Numbered from the stretch's first letter, positions 42,402 through 51,819 are shown. The stretch is DNA of 64,000 nt from Microlunatus elymi (GCF_007362775.1 NZ_CP041692.1:4526001-4590000); one strand, 5' to 3'. Notes: generated by a model not told the origin, from the sequence alone. Numbers and translations: made by a program.

Positions 42402-43051
42402 CCCGGCAGCAGGAACAGCTTGGGCAGCAGGCGTCGGATCGGGGCGGCGCCGTCGATGGTCACGGTGCCGTTGCGGGCGGCGCGCTCCCAGGTCTGGTCT
42501 CCGCGCCAGATCATGATCATCATCCGTAAGGTGGTGCGGATCGTCACCGACAGGTCGAAGCCGGGATCCTGATCACAGACGTCGACGTCGCCGCCGGAGA
42601 ACACCAACCACCACCGTCGCCGTGCCGGGTCGACGTCGGCGAAGTCGAACTCCAACACCGTACGGATCTGTGGTGCCGCCGCCGGATCGACGTGACGATG
42701 CAGATCCCACATCAATAGCTTCGGATCAAGATCACGATCCCCGATCTCGCCGATCCAGCGGACTCCCCAGGCACCGAGCTGCACGACGATCGGCTCCAGC
42801 TCTCGGCCGGCGTCACTCAGCCGATAACAGATGCCGCTGCCGTCCTCGGACTTGATCACCAGCCCGGCGACGGTGAGTTGGTGCAGACGTTTGGACAACA
42901 GCGCCGGTGACATCCGCGGTAGTCCGCGGCGCAGCTCGTTGAAGTGCTGGCTCCCGGCCAGCAGCTCGCGGATCACCAGCAGCGTCCAGCGTTCGTCCAG
43001 CAGCTCCATCGCCTTGGCCACCGGGCAGAACTGGTAGTACGGCGCCCCCAT
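42383..43051 (-). CDS. HxlR family transcriptional regulator with C-terminal SCP2-like domain
   Basis: A 222-residue protein. The HxlR winged helix occupies the first 100 residues: YYQFCPVAKAMELLDERWTL, LVIRELLAGSQHFNELRRGL, MSPALLSKRLHQLTVAGLV and YRLSDAGRELEPIVVQLGAW. The remaining half (LEFDFADVDPARRRWWLVFS, VTIRTTLRMMIMIWRGD, GAAPIRRLLPKLFLLPG) resembles a sterol-carrier-like ligand domain often attached to HxlR proteins. It is divergent from the methyltransferase gene 136 bp away, which it may control. The sensed signal is unknown. Confidence 0.9.
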   Translation of the reverse strand: MGAPYYQFCPVAKAMELLDERWTLLVIRELLAGSQHFNELRRGLPRMSPALLSKRLHQLTVAGLVIKSEDGSGICYRLSDAGRELEPIVVQLGAWGVRWIGEIGDRDLDPKLLMWDLHRHVDPAAAPQIRTVLEFDFADVDPARRRWWLVFSGGDVDVCDQDPGFDLSVTIRTTLRMMIMIWRGDQTWERAARNGTVTIDGAAPIRRLLPKLFLLPGQVWSA

Positions 43052-43187
43052 CCGATCAGGCTAGATCCGATCCTGCTCGAGCATCGGTGAACAGAGATAC
43101 AGATCCTGAACTAGTCGGGGCGTGCCCGGCTTCCTAGCGTGATGGTCGGCCGGCAGAGCGCCGGTCCCAGGATCGGGGAGCACCAAC

Positions 43188-44012
43188 ATGGGTGAGAGTA
43201 CGACGATCAATCTTGATCGCGAACTGAAGAACCGGCACCGCGCGATGTGGGCGCTCGGCGACTATCCGCGGATCGCCGACGAGATGGTCGCTCCGTTGGG
43301 GCCGATCCTCGTCCGGGCCTGCGAGATCGGCCCCGGACAGCGAGTCCTGGACGTTGCCGCCGGCACCGGCAACACCGCCATCGCGGCCGCTCGGGCCGGC
43401 GCCGACGTCGTGGCCAGCGATCTCACGCCCGAGTTGCTGGCCGCAGGGCGGAACCGCGCACCGGCCGGTCTCAAGCTCACCTGGGAGCAGGCCGACGCCG
43501 AGGATCTGCCCTATCCTGACGACGAGTTCGACGTGGTGACCTCGAGCATCGGCGTCATGTTCGCGCCCCATCATCAACGTGCCGCCGACGAGTTGGTCCG
43601 CGTGTGCAAGCCCGGCGGCACGATCGGCCTGGTGGCCTGGACGCCGGATGGCTTCGTCGGGCAGATGTTCTCCTGCGTGCGACCGTTCGTGCCGTCCCCG
43701 CCACCGGGGGTGCAGCCGGCGCCGCTGTGGGGGAACCAAGATCATCTGCGCGAGCTGTTCGGCGACCGGGTCACCGAGCTGACCGTCCGGACCGAGATGT
43801 TGAACGTCGACACGTTCACCGGACCGGAGCACTTCCGCAGCTATTTCGCCAGCAACTACGGTCCCACCATCGTGGCGTACCGGGCCAACGCCGGCGATCC
43901 GGAACGGACCGCCGGGCTGGATCGGGCACTGATCGAACTCGCCGAGCGCTCGGTCAACCCGGACGGCACGATGGACTGCGAATACCTGCTCTACACCGCC
44001 CGAAAGGCTTGA
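43188..44012 (+). CDS. Class I SAM-dependent methyltransferase
   Basis: A 274-residue methyltransferase of the UbiE/Methyltransf_11 group. Motif I is QRVLDVAAGTGNTAIAAARA near residue 65, followed by ADVVASDLTPELLAAGRNRA, QADAEDLPYPDDEFDVVTSS and RVCKPGGTIGLVAWTPDGFV. The C-terminal half (GVQPAPLWGNQDHLRELFGD, LNVDTFTGPEHFRSYFASNY) resembles actinobacterial SAM methyltransferases that act on small molecules. It is divergent from the HxlR regulator. Substrate unknown. Confidence 0.9.
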   Translation: MGESTTINLDRELKNRHRAMWALGDYPRIADEMVAPLGPILVRACEIGPGQRVLDVAAGTGNTAIAAARAGADVVASDLTPELLAAGRNRAPAGLKLTWEQADAEDLPYPDDEFDVVTSSIGVMFAPHHQRAADELVRVCKPGGTIGLVAWTPDGFVGQMFSCVRPFVPSPPPGVQPAPLWGNQDHLRELFGDRVTELTVRTEMLNVDTFTGPEHFRSYFASNYGPTIVAYRANAGDPERTAGLDRALIELAERSVNPDGTMDCEYLLYTARKA

Positions 44013-44072
44013 GCTGACTGCACTGCCCTGAAGGGGCGAGCCAGATAACCATAAAGCTGGGATACTGGCGCC

Positions 44073-44339
44073 ATGAAGACGACTCTGGATCTGCCAGACG
44101 ATCTGATGCGAACCGTCAAGGTGCGGGCGGCCCAGGAGGATCGGCGGCTGAAGGACGTAATCGCCGATCTCTTGCGCCGGGGCCTGGCTGCAGAGTCAGC
44201 ACCACGACAGGGCGCAGCACAGCGCGTGCAATTCCCGATCATTGCCGGCGGTCACCCGGCGAAACCTGAAGAGGAAGTCACTCCGGAGAGAGTTGCCGAA
44301 TTGCTGCTCAACGACGAAGTGGATTCGGTGGGCAAGTGA
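44073..44339 (+). CDS. vapB: Antitoxin, VapB-like ribbon-helix-helix
   Basis: An 88-residue antitoxin beginning MKTTLDLPDDLMRTVKVRAA, a ribbon-helix-helix DNA-binding segment, followed by EDRRLKDVIADLLRRGLAAE. The C-terminal part (HPAKPEEEVTPERVAELLLN) would bind the toxin. The stop overlaps the toxin start (GTGA), so expression is coupled. It is likely autorepressing. Confidence 0.9.
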   Translation: MKTTLDLPDDLMRTVKVRAAQEDRRLKDVIADLLRRGLAAESAPRQGAAQRVQFPIIAGGHPAKPEEEVTPERVAELLLNDEVDSVGK

Positions 44340-44776
44340 GCTCGTATGTGCCGGACACGAACGTTTGGCTGGCGCTGACAGTAGCTGTGCACGGCAAGCA
44401 CCTTGCTTGCCGTGACTGGATTCAAAGCATCGGCGACACCGATTCGATCGCGTTCTGTCGAGCGACCCGCCAGTCCCTGCTGCGACTGCTGACGACGGCA
44501 GCTGTCCTCAAGCCGTACGATCTGCCACCGCTGTCCAACGAGCAGGCATGGGCAACGTACGACCTGTTCACGTCGGATAGCCGAATCTCTCTCGCTGAGG
44601 AGCCGGCGGAGATTGATCAGGACTGGCGGATCCGATCCTCTCGTCCCGATCCGTCGCCGAAGCTTTGGATGGACAGTTACCTAGCGGCATTCGCAAAGGC
44701 TACGGCGGCGACCTTCGTGACGACCGACCAAGCCTTCCGTCAGTGGGCCGATCTGGAAGTCGCCATCATCGACTGA
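44336..44776 (+). CDS. vapC: PIN-domain toxin (VapC family)
   Basis: A 146-residue toxin. The first acidic site is in YVPDTNVWLALTVAVHG, the central part has RATRQSLLRLLTTAAVL, and the later acids are in PKLWMDSYLAAFAKATAATF and VTTDQAFRQWADLEV. This fold cleaves RNA, often tRNA or rRNA. It pairs with the coupled VapB and ends 10 bp before the convergent ileS stop. It belongs to a different subgroup from the PIN toxins at 41946 and 60874. Confidence 0.92.
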   Translation: MSSYVPDTNVWLALTVAVHGKHLACRDWIQSIGDTDSIAFCRATRQSLLRLLTTAAVLKPYDLPPLSNEQAWATYDLFTSDSRISLAEEPAEIDQDWRIRSSRPDPSPKLWMDSYLAAFAKATAATFVTTDQAFRQWADLEVAIID

Positions 44777-44786
44777 CGGACCAGGC

Positions 44787-47700
44787 TCAACCCACCTTGG
44801 TGACTCGGGCGCCGACCTTGCGGCCGTCGCCGAGGTCGGCGGGCTGACCACCAAGATCAACTCCGAAGTCCAACGTGTCGGCCAGCGTTTCGGACCTGAT
44901 CAATTCGCGATGCGATTCGATCGCCGATCGCACGTCGTCATCGCCCGGCGTGAGGACGAGGACGATGCGGTCGCTGATCTCCAGGCCGGCGTCGCGGCGA
45001 GCCTGCTGGATCGCCCGGATCACGTCCCGGGCCAGCCCCTCGGCGGCCAGCTCCGGCGTCACCTCGGTGTCCAAGATCACGAAGCCGGAACCAGGCAGCA
45101 TCGACACCGCCTGGTGCTCGTCGTCGCCGCCGGCCACCACCGTACGCAGGGAGTATTCGCCTTCCTGCAAGGCGATCCCGCCGGAGGTGACGGTGCCGTC
45201 GTCGGCCACCGACCAGTCGCCCGACTTGCTCGCCTTGATCGCCGTCTGGACCTCCTTGCCGAGCCGGGGTCCCGCCGCCCGGGCGTTGACCTGCAACTCC
45301 TGGCCGACACCAAGATCGGCTCCGGCCGCGGCCAACTCCGTCAGCTCGACCTGCTGCACGTTCAGCTCGTCGGAGATCAGCCCGATGAATGGCTGCAGCG
45401 CCTTGGCGTCGTCGACCACGACCTGCAGCCGGGACAGCGGCAGCCGAACGCGCAGATGCTTGGCCTTGCGCAGCGCCGACGTGGTCGAGCAGACGTCACG
45501 GACCCGATCCATCTGGGCGACAAGATCACCGTCGGCGGGAAGTTGATCAACGTCCGGCCAATCGGTCAGGTGCACCGAGCGGCCGCCGGTCAGCCCGCGC
45601 CAGATCTCCTCGGTGATCAACGGCAGCAGCGGCGCCGCCGCCCGAGTGAGTGTTTCGAGCACGGTGTAGAGCGTGTCGAACGCCTGCTTCGATTCCGCGC
45701 TCTCGCCGTCCCAGAAGCGCTCCCGGGAACGCCGGATGTACCAGTTGGACAGCACCTCGCCGAACCAGCGCACCTCGTCGCAGGCCGCGGCGATGTTCAA
45801 CTCCTGCAGCGATTCGGCGATGTTGGCCACTGTCTGCCGTAGCTTGGCCAGGATGTAGCGGTCCAGCACGTCGGTGGACGCGGTGGAGAACTGCGCGTCG
45901 TAACCGGCACCGCCCTGGGCGCTGTTGGCGTACAGGCTGAAGAAGTACCACGCGTTCCAGAGCGGGATGATCACCTGCCGCACACCCTCGCGGATGCCCT
46001 GCTCGGTGACGATCAGGTTGCCGCCGCGCAGGATCGGCGAGCTCATCAGGAACCAGCGCATCGCGTCGGCGCCGTCGCGGTCGAACACCTCGCGGACGTC
46101 GGGGTAGTTGCGCAGCGACTTGCTCATCTTCTGCCCGTCGCTGCCCAGCACGATGCCGTGGCTGATACAGTTGCTGAACGCCGGCCGGTCGAAAAGTGCG
46201 GTGGCGAAGATGTGCATCATGTAGAACCAGCCGCGGGTCTGGCCGATGTACTCGACGATGAAGTCTGCCGGGTAGTGATGCTCGAACCAGTCGGTGTTCT
46301 CGAACGGATAATGCACCTGGGCGTACGGCATCGAGCCGGAGTCGAACCAGACGTCCAGCACCTCGGTCACCCGGCGCATGGTCGACTTGCCGGTCGGATC
46401 GTCCGGATTGGGCCGGGTCAGCTCGTCGATGAACGGCCGGTGCAGATCGGTCACCTCGACACCGAAATCTCGTTCCAGGTCGGCGATCGAGCCGTACACG
46501 TCGACCCGCGGGTACGCGGGGTCGTCGGACTTCCAGACCGGGATCGGGCTACCGAAGAAGCGATTGCGGCTGATCGACCAGTCGCGGGCGTTGGCCAGCC
46601 ACTTGCCGAACTGGCCGTCCTTGACGTGCTCGGGCACCCAGTTGATCTGCTGGTTCAGCTCGCCCATCCGGTCCTTGAACTTCGTCACCTCGACGAACCA
46701 GGACGAGACACCCATGTAGATCAGCGGTTCCCGGCAACGCCAGCAGTGCGGATAGGAGTGGTCGTACATCTCCTGCCGCAGCAGCACGGTGCCTTCGGTG
46801 GTGGAGCCGAAGTCGGTCCCTGAGCTTGTCGAAGAGCCCTTCGTCCGGTTCTTCAGGTGCTCGATGATCAACACGTTGGCATCGAAGACGTGCACACCGA
46901 GGTAGTCGTGGACGGGCTCGGTGAAGGTGCCGTCGAGGGCGACCGGCACCACCGGCTCGATGTCGTTGCGGTCGGTGACGATCTTGTCCTCTTCACCGAA
47001 CGCGCCGGCGCTGTGCACCAGCCCGGTGCCCTCGGTGGTGGTGACGAACTCCGGCGCCGGCACGATCTTGTGCGCATTCTCGTGCCCGAGGTAGTAGCTC
47101 ATCGGCGGGGTGTAGGAGCGGCCGAGCAGCTCGGATCCCTTCAGGCGTTGGACAATCCGCTCCTCGGCGTCCTCCCCCAGCTCCCGCGCGTACGCCGATA
47201 GCCGGGCCTCGGCGATCACATACCGTTCGGTGGTTCCGGTGTAGTCCGACTCGACCACCACGTAGTCGACATCGGGGTGGACCATGATCGCCAGGTTGGA
47301 CGGCAGCGTCCACGGGGTGGTGGTCCAGATCAGTGCCAACTCGCCGGTCTCCAGTCGGAAGCCGACCGTGACGGCCGGATCGCGGCGTACCTGGTAGACA
47401 TCCTCGTCCATCCGCAACTCGTGGTTGCTCAACGGTGTCTGATCGTTCCAGCAGTACGGCAGCACCCGGAAGCCCTCGTACACCAATCCCTTGTCCCACA
47501 GGGATTTGAAGGCCCACAGCACCGACTCCATGAAGGTCAGATCGAGCGTCTTGTAGTCGTTGTCGAAGTCCACCCAGCGGGCCTGCCGGGTGACGTACTC
47601 CTTCCAATCCTCGGTGTAGCGCAGCACCGAGGCCCGGGCTGCCTCGTTGAACTTGCCGACGCCCATCTCGTGGATCTCGTCGGTGGTCTTGATGCCGAGC

Positions 47701-48053
47701 TGACTCATCGTCTCCAGCTCGGCGGGCAGTCCGTGGGTGTCCCAGCCGAACCGGCGCTCGACGTGCTTGCCGCGCATGGTCTGGAAGCGGGGAACGATGT
47801 CCTTGACGTAGCCGGTCAGCAGATGGCCGTAGTGCGGCAGCCCGTTGGCGAACGGCGGGCCGTCGTAGAAGACGTACTCGTTGCTGCCGTTCTCACCGGT
47901 CGGGTTCTTGTCCACCGATGCCTGGAAGGTGTCGTCGTCGGACCAGAACGCCAGCACCCGCTCTTCGAGCTCGGCGAAACGGGGGCTGGACGGCACCTTG
48001 GCCGGGGTGCCGTGATCGTCACTCGGGTCGGTCGTTGCCTTCGGGTAGCTCAT
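44787..48053 (-). CDS. ileS: Isoleucyl-tRNA synthetase
   Basis: A 1088-residue class I synthetase, the long actinobacterial (eukaryote-like) form. The HIGH motif is [18 protein letters not shown]; the editing domain includes [20 protein letters not shown] and [15 protein letters not shown]; the KMSKS motif is [29 protein letters not shown] is the zinc-type knuckle. An insert [18 protein letters not shown] before [14 protein letters not shown] contains a REP-like sequence in frame. The ATG at 48053 is chosen; the longer frame to 48098 would run into the T-box leader. It is controlled by that leader. Confidence 0.97.
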   Translation of the reverse strand: MSYPKATTDPSDDHGTPAKVPSSPRFAELEERVLAFWSDDDTFQASVDKNPTGENGSNEYVFYDGPPFANGLPHYGHLLTGYVKDIVPRFQTMRGKHVERRFGWDTHGLPAELETMSQLGIKTTDEIHEMGVGKFNEAARASVLRYTEDWKEYVTRQARWVDFDNDYKTLDLTFMESVLWAFKSLWDKGLVYEGFRVLPYCWNDQTPLSNHELRMDEDVYQVRRDPAVTVGFRLETGELALIWTTTPWTLPSNLAIMVHPDVDYVVVESDYTGTTERYVIAEARLSAYARELGEDAEERIVQRLKGSELLGRSYTPPMSYYLGHENAHKIVPAPEFVTTTEGTGLVHSAGAFGEEDKIVTDRNDIEPVVPVALDGTFTEPVHDYLGVHVFDANVLIIEHLKNRTKGSSTSSGTDFGSTTEGTVLLRQEMYDHSYPHCWRCREPLIYMGVSSWFVEVTKFKDRMGELNQQINWVPEHVKDGQFGKWLANARDWSISRNRFFGSPIPVWKSDDPAYPRVDVYGSIADLERDFGVEVTDLHRPFIDELTRPNPDDPTGKSTMRRVTEVLDVWFDSGSMPYAQVHYPFENTDWFEHHYPADFIVEYIGQTRGWFYMMHIFATALFDRPAFSNCISHGIVLGSDGQKMSKSLRNYPDVREVFDRDGADAMRWFLMSSPILRGGNLIVTEQGIREGVRQVIIPLWNAWYFFSLYANSAQGGAGYDAQFSTASTDVLDRYILAKLRQTVANIAESLQELNIAAACDEVRWFGEVLSNWYIRRSRERFWDGESAESKQAFDTLYTVLETLTRAAAPLLPLITEEIWRGLTGGRSVHLTDWPDVDQLPADGDLVAQMDRVRDVCSTTSALRKAKHLRVRLPLSRLQVVVDDAKALQPFIGLISDELNVQQVELTELAAAGADLGVGQELQVNARAAGPRLGKEVQTAIKASKSGDWSVADDGTVTSGGIALQEGEYSLRTVVAGGDDEHQAVSMLPGSGFVILDTEVTPELAAEGLARDVIRAIQQARRDAGLEISDRIVLVLTPGDDDVRSAIESHRELIRSETLADTLDFGVDLGGQPADLGDGRKVGARVTKVG
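46816..46840. repeat. REP-like palindrome inside ileS
   Basis: TCCCTGAGCTTGTCGAAGAG with the core GAGCTTGTCGAAG also seen in nadB as GAGCCTGTCGAAG. It is translated in frame (reverse strand) within the SSTSSGTDF stretch of IleS, where related enzymes as I recall them have no such insert. Confidence 0.55.
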
Positions 48054-48065
48054 CGCTGGCGTTCC

Positions 48066-48270
48066 TCTTCGTGCTGGACATGTCTGCAATCCCTGCACGA
48101 GGACGACTTGCGCCGCGGTACCACCTCGCTTGCCCGATGATCAACTTCATCGGACCGCTCATTACGGCCTGTCACGGGCCCACCCGTCCGGTTCTACTAA
48201 AGCCCCAGCCGACTGACAACTCAGTTGGATGGTGCTCGTTCTTCCGGAGGCTCACCGGTGATGGCCGGAT
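48066..48270 (-). ncRNA. T-box leader of ileS
   Basis: On the minus strand, AGGTGGTACCGCG (48114-48126) is the conserved T-box sequence that pairs with the NCCA end of uncharged tRNA, followed by CGCAAGTCGTCCTCGTGC. Upstream lies a structured leader with ACCATCCAACTGAGTTG, in which ATC could be the isoleucine specifier. Actinobacterial ileS T-boxes usually control translation start, consistent with the lack of a T-run terminator here. The outer limits are approximate. Confidence 0.85.
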
Positions 48271-48314
48271 CACTGCCTGTACGACGCATGCTAATCCGCC
48301 CGTCGGCACTGCCG

Positions 48315-48965
48315 CTAATTCTTACTCGCCGGCGGCTGATCGAGCTGCGCTGCGAAGCCGCCGATGATCAACTCCACTCCGGCCGCGAAGGAGGCGTCAA
48401 GGTCACCCCAGACGTACTCGCTCGATGCCGACGACAACGGGAACCTGTCGGGATCGAGACGTTCTGCCCGGACAGCGGGGTCGTAGCGCGGATCGCGGCG
48501 ACCGGAGGGATCCACGACGCCCTGTTCCTCCAGCACGAAGCCGATCACGAAGCAGTTCAGGGTCCGCATCACCATCACCGCACTGCGCAGGTCGCCGGCT
48601 ACGTCGATCAGCGCCCGCAGCAACGGCTCGCCGGCGGTGACCGGGCTCGGGTCGGTCAGATAGGTGCCGCCGAAGAGTCGGGCGCCGTCGCGGTGACTGA
48701 GCAGCATCCGGCGGAAGCCGCCGGCCTGGCGGCGGAGTTGGTCCGGCCACGGCAGTCCCTCGTCGACGGTTTCCTCGGTCGCCGCCCGCAGCATCGAGGT
48801 GGCCATCTCGTCCAGCAATTGCTGCTTGTTCTGGAAATGCCAGTAGAGCGCAGGCGCCTTCACGTCCAGGGCGGACGCGATCTTGCGCAGGGTCAGCGCG
48901 TCCAGCCCGTCGTCGTCCATCAGCTTCAGGGCGGTACGGATCACAACGTCACGATCCAGCGGCAT
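48315..48965 (-). CDS. TetR family transcriptional regulator (TetR_C type)
   Basis: A 216-residue repressor. The DNA-binding domain is DVVIRTALKLMDDDGLDALT, LRKIASALDVKAPALYWHFQ, NKQQLLDEMATS; the C-terminal domain has LLSHRDGARLFGGTYLTDPS and NCFVIGFVLEEQ, typical of the tetracycline-repressor C-terminal family. Two TTAACAGCGTTAA palindromes lie upstream, shared with the divergent oxidoreductase, so it is likely to repress that gene and itself. The effector is unknown. Confidence 0.93.
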   Translation of the reverse strand: MPLDRDVVIRTALKLMDDDGLDALTLRKIASALDVKAPALYWHFQNKQQLLDEMATSMLRAATEETVDEGLPWPDQLRRQAGGFRRMLLSHRDGARLFGGTYLTDPSPVTAGEPLLRALIDVAGDLRSAVMVMRTLNCFVIGFVLEEQGVVDPSGRRDPRYDPAVRAERLDPDRFPLSSASSEYVWGDLDASFAAGVELIIGGFAAQLDQPPASKN

Positions 48966-48995
48966 GGTCGAGATTCTGCCAGCCCCTTGACGAAT

Positions 48996-49042
48996 TTAAC
49001 AGCGTTAAGCACACTGTCTCAGGAACGCTTAACAGCGTTAAG
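48996..49042. promoter_or_regulatory. Two TetR operator sites
   Basis: TTAACAGCGTTAA occurs at 48996-49008 and, extended to CTTAACAGCGTTAAG, at 49028-49042. Each is a palindrome (TTAAC/GTTAA around AGC). They are 33 bp apart, about three helical turns, between the divergent TetR and oxidoreductase genes. Confidence 0.88.
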
Positions 49043-49067
49043 GACGAGATCAACGAAGGAGACAACC

Positions 49068-50012
49068 GTGAAAGCAGCAGTGATCGACAACTTCGACCAG
49101 CCACCGGCTTACCGGGACTTCGCCGATCCGGTGCCGAACGGTCCGGAGGAACTGGTCGAGGTGGTGGCCGCCGGCGTGCATCAGATCGTCCGCGGTCAGG
49201 CGTCGGGACGGCACTACTCCTCCCATCGGCAGCTGCCGATGATCCCCGGAGTGGACGGGGTGTGCCGGCGGTCGGACGGGAGCCTCGCCTACTTCGGTGG
49301 CTTGCGGGCTCCGTACGGGACGTTCGCCGAGCGAGCCGCCGCGCCGATGCTGATGCCGCTACCGGACGGTCTTGATCCGGCCGTGGTCGCGGCGTCGATG
49401 AACCCCGGCATGTCGGGCTGGAACGCCCTTGCGGTGCGGGCCGCGTTGCAGCCCGGTCAGTCCGTCGTGGTGCTCGGCGCCACCGGGGCTTCCGGGCAGA
49501 CCGCGATCCAGGCGGCCAAACTGCTCGGCGCTTCGGAGGTGATCGCGGTGGGTCGATCGGCCGCAGGTTTGCGGGCCGTGTCCGAACACGCCGATCACAC
49601 CGTACGCATCGACAGCGGCACCGACTGGCCGGCTCAGGTCGCCGCCCTGGCCGACCACGTCGATGTCGTCGTCGACTACCTCTGGGGTGAACCGGCCGCC
49701 GGGTTGCTCGGCGCGCTGGTCGCCGGTCGTGCCGACAGCACCCGGCAGCTGACCTGGGCGCAGGTCGGCTCGATGGCCGGATCGCCGCTGGCGCTGGACT
49801 CCGAACTGCTCCGCAGCAGCAACCTGCACCTGATCGGCAGCGGACTGGGCAGCGTGCCGATGGAACAGATCGGCACCCAACTACCGGCCTTTCTCGGTCA
49901 TCTGGCCGCCGGACATCTGCACGTCACCCCGGTACGCCGCCGGCTGGCCGACGTCACCGAAGCCTGGTCCGAGCCCATCCCGCCCGGCCAGCGCCTGGTG
50001 ATCGTGCCGTGA
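49068..50012 (+). CDS. Quinone oxidoreductase-like / MDR alcohol dehydrogenase family protein
   Basis: A 314-residue medium-chain dehydrogenase/reductase without the structural zinc site. VEVVAAGVHQIVRGQASGRH takes the place of the usual GroES-like signature, LPMIPGVDGVCRR marks the cofactor domain entry, and VVVLGATGASGQTAIQAAKL is the NADPH-binding loop. The C-terminal part HLTHVTPVRRRLADVTEAWS-like region closes the fold. The GTG at 49068 has AAGGAGAC upstream. It is divergent from the TetR gene and probably its target. It is a detoxifying enone or quinone reductase by family. Confidence 0.88.
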   Translation: MKAAVIDNFDQPPAYRDFADPVPNGPEELVEVVAAGVHQIVRGQASGRHYSSHRQLPMIPGVDGVCRRSDGSLAYFGGLRAPYGTFAERAAAPMLMPLPDGLDPAVVAASMNPGMSGWNALAVRAALQPGQSVVVLGATGASGQTAIQAAKLLGASEVIAVGRSAAGLRAVSEHADHTVRIDSGTDWPAQVAALADHVDVVVDYLWGEPAAGLLGALVAGRADSTRQLTWAQVGSMAGSPLALDSELLRSSNLHLIGSGLGSVPMEQIGTQLPAFLGHLAAGHLHVTPVRRRLADVTEAWSEPIPPGQRLVIVP

Positions 50013-50062
50013 CATCAGTCTGTCCAACGGAGGTCACCCAGCATCACAAGACCCTCCGACAA

Positions 50063-50102
50063 TGGGTGAGTTTCGCACCGATGTCGGTACGAAACTCACC
50101 CA
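50063..50102. repeat. 40-bp near-perfect palindrome, possible terminator
   Basis: TGGGTGAGTTTCGCACCGAT and GTCGGTACGAAACTCACCCA pair in 18 of 20 positions with no loop beyond the centre. It lies 50 bp after the oxidoreductase stop. There is no T-run, so an RNA hairpin that stops or protects a transcript, or a DNA-level cruciform or binding site, are both possible. The surrounding gap 50013-50237 holds no gene. Confidence 0.8.
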
Positions 50103-50237
50103 ATCCCCTGGGTTGGCCGTTGCCACCTGACCGCACGATCAAGATCAACCACGATTCGAGACCGCATATCATCATATGGACGAATTGACACGATCAACTT
50201 GCGCCCGCTATCGACCTGTAGTGAACTGAGGCCAGTT

Positions 50238-50356
50238 GTGTGATGAGTGTCAGCGTCAAGCCCCGGCTTGCTGACCGGCAACCCTCCTCCGCGGTGGGGT
50301 GCCCCGGGTGAACCACACGGCCGGTTCCACACGGACACCGGCAAGCGCGGGTCCTC
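50238..50356 (+). ncRNA. SAM-IV riboswitch
   Basis: GATGAGTGTCAGCGTCAAGC, then CCCGGCTTGCTGACCGGCAA, CCCTCC, GCGGTGGGGTGCCCCGGGTG and, further on, GGCAAGCGCGGGTCC follow the SAM-IV pattern closely as I remember it: the SAM-binding core with its AAGCCCCGGCUUGCUG stem-loop and the downstream pseudoknot. It ends about 40 nt before the ATG of the class V aminotransferase, so S-adenosylmethionine should switch that gene off. Ends are approximate. Confidence 0.88.
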
Positions 50357-50397
50357 TGACGCTCACGGCGGGCCCCTGAGTTGTGAGGAGTCGATCG

Positions 50398-51813
50398 ATG
50401 TCGGTCGCCAGCCTGTCCCGTCCCACCCAGCACGATGCCGCCGACCTGGAGCCTGCCTGTCCGAGCGCGCAGCTCCCGACCCTCGGCAGACGGCTGGATG
50501 CGTTCGGCCCACTGGCCGGGGTCAGCGGGTCCGAACTCGAGGTGCCGCTGATCGACGGCCGGACCGTCCGCTACGCCAACCTCGACTACGCCGCCAGCGC
50601 CCCGGCCCTGGACGCGGTGATCGAAGATCAACAGCGGATCCTGCCCTACTACGCCTCCGTGCATCGCGGCGCCGGGTATGCGTCCGCGGTCAGTACGGCG
50701 CTGTACGAGCAGTCCCGCGCGACCGTTGCCGACTTCGTCGGGGCTCGCGGCGATGACCTGACGATCTTCACCCGGAACACCACCGATGCGCTCAACCTGC
50801 TGGCAAGCGCAGTGCCGGACGGTGCCGAGGTGGTCTGCCTGGACATCGAGCATCACGCGAATCTGCTGCCCTGGCAGGGATTGGGTGCCACGATCGTGCC
50901 GGCCGCCGCGACGCTGGCGCAGACCCTGGATGATCTTGGTCGGGTGCTGGACGAGACCGGCGCAGGACTGCTGGCGATCACCGGAGCTTCCAACGTGACC
51001 GGTGAGGTGCTGCCGCTGCGCCGGCTTGCTGATCTTGCTCATCGGCACGGCGCCCGGATCGCGGTGGACGGCGCTCAGTTCGTACCGCACCGCAAGATCA
51101 ACATCGCCGAGCTGGGCGTGGACTACCTCGCCTTCTCCGGACACAAGATCTATGCCCCGTTCGGATCCGGCGCGCTGATCGGACGCGCCGACTGGCTCGA
51201 TGCCGCGGAGCCCTACCTGGCCGGCGGCGGCGCTGTCCGCAAGGTCACCGTCGAGCACACCAACTGGGCGACGGGTGAGGCGCGGCACGAGGGCGGCACA
51301 CCCAACGTGCTCGGCGCCGCTGCACTCGCCGCAGCCTGCACCGCGATCACCGAGATCGGCGACGATCATCTGCGCCGGCACGAGTGGCGGCTGCGGACCC
51401 GGTTGCTGTCCCGGCTGGCCGCGCTGCGCGAGGTTCGGGTGCTGAACATCTGGCCGGACTGCACCGACGCGGTCGGCGTGGTCGGCTTCACCGTCACCGG
51501 GTACGACGCCGGTCTGGTCGCCGCCTACCTGTCGGCCGAGCACGGCATCGGCGTCCGCGACGGGGCCTTCTGTGCGCATCCGCTGGCCGCCCGCCTGGAT
51601 ATCGCGGGTGGCGCGCTGCGTGCCAGCTTCGGGCTCGGCAGCGGCTCGGACGACGTCGACCGACTGCTGGCCGCGCTGCGTTCGTTGATCAACAACGGCC
51701 CGCGCTGGGCGTACGAACTCGTCGACGGCCGGCACCAGCCGGTCGCCGACGCTCGGCCCAAGCCGTCCTGGCTGCGTTCCCTCGACAGCGCCCCGAATCC
51801 CTGCCAGGCTTGA
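50398..51813 (+). CDS. Class V aminotransferase / cysteine desulfurase-like protein
   Basis: A 471-residue PLP enzyme. NLDYAASAPALDAVIEDQQR opens the fold, YYASVHRGAGYASAVSTALY and FTRNTTDALNLLASAV bind the cofactor phosphate, CLDIEHHANLLPWQ and IAVDGAQFVPHRKINIAELG carry the ring-stacking His and the Asp, and YLAFSGHKIYAPFGSGALIG holds the PLP lysine. AFCAHPLAARLDIAGGALRASF sits where the desulfurase cysteine loop is found. This is the SufS/CsdA/IscS superfamily. SAM-IV control ties it to sulfur amino acid metabolism; the exact reaction is open. The ATG at 50398 follows GAGGAG. Confidence 0.9.
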   Translation: MSVASLSRPTQHDAADLEPACPSAQLPTLGRRLDAFGPLAGVSGSELEVPLIDGRTVRYANLDYAASAPALDAVIEDQQRILPYYASVHRGAGYASAVSTALYEQSRATVADFVGARGDDLTIFTRNTTDALNLLASAVPDGAEVVCLDIEHHANLLPWQGLGATIVPAAATLAQTLDDLGRVLDETGAGLLAITGASNVTGEVLPLRRLADLAHRHGARIAVDGAQFVPHRKINIAELGVDYLAFSGHKIYAPFGSGALIGRADWLDAAEPYLAGGGAVRKVTVEHTNWATGEARHEGGTPNVLGAAALAAACTAITEIGDDHLRRHEWRLRTRLLSRLAALREVRVLNIWPDCTDAVGVVGFTVTGYDAGLVAAYLSAEHGIGVRDGAFCAHPLAARLDIAGGALRASFGLGSGSDDVDRLLAALRSLINNGPRWAYELVDGRHQPVADARPKPSWLRSLDSAPNPCQA

Positions 51814-51819
51814 GAAAAC

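Noticed and set aside
50194-51735. 513-codon minus-strand open frame
   Set aside because: Antisense shadow of the class V aminotransferase, and it would cover the SAM-IV riboswitch.
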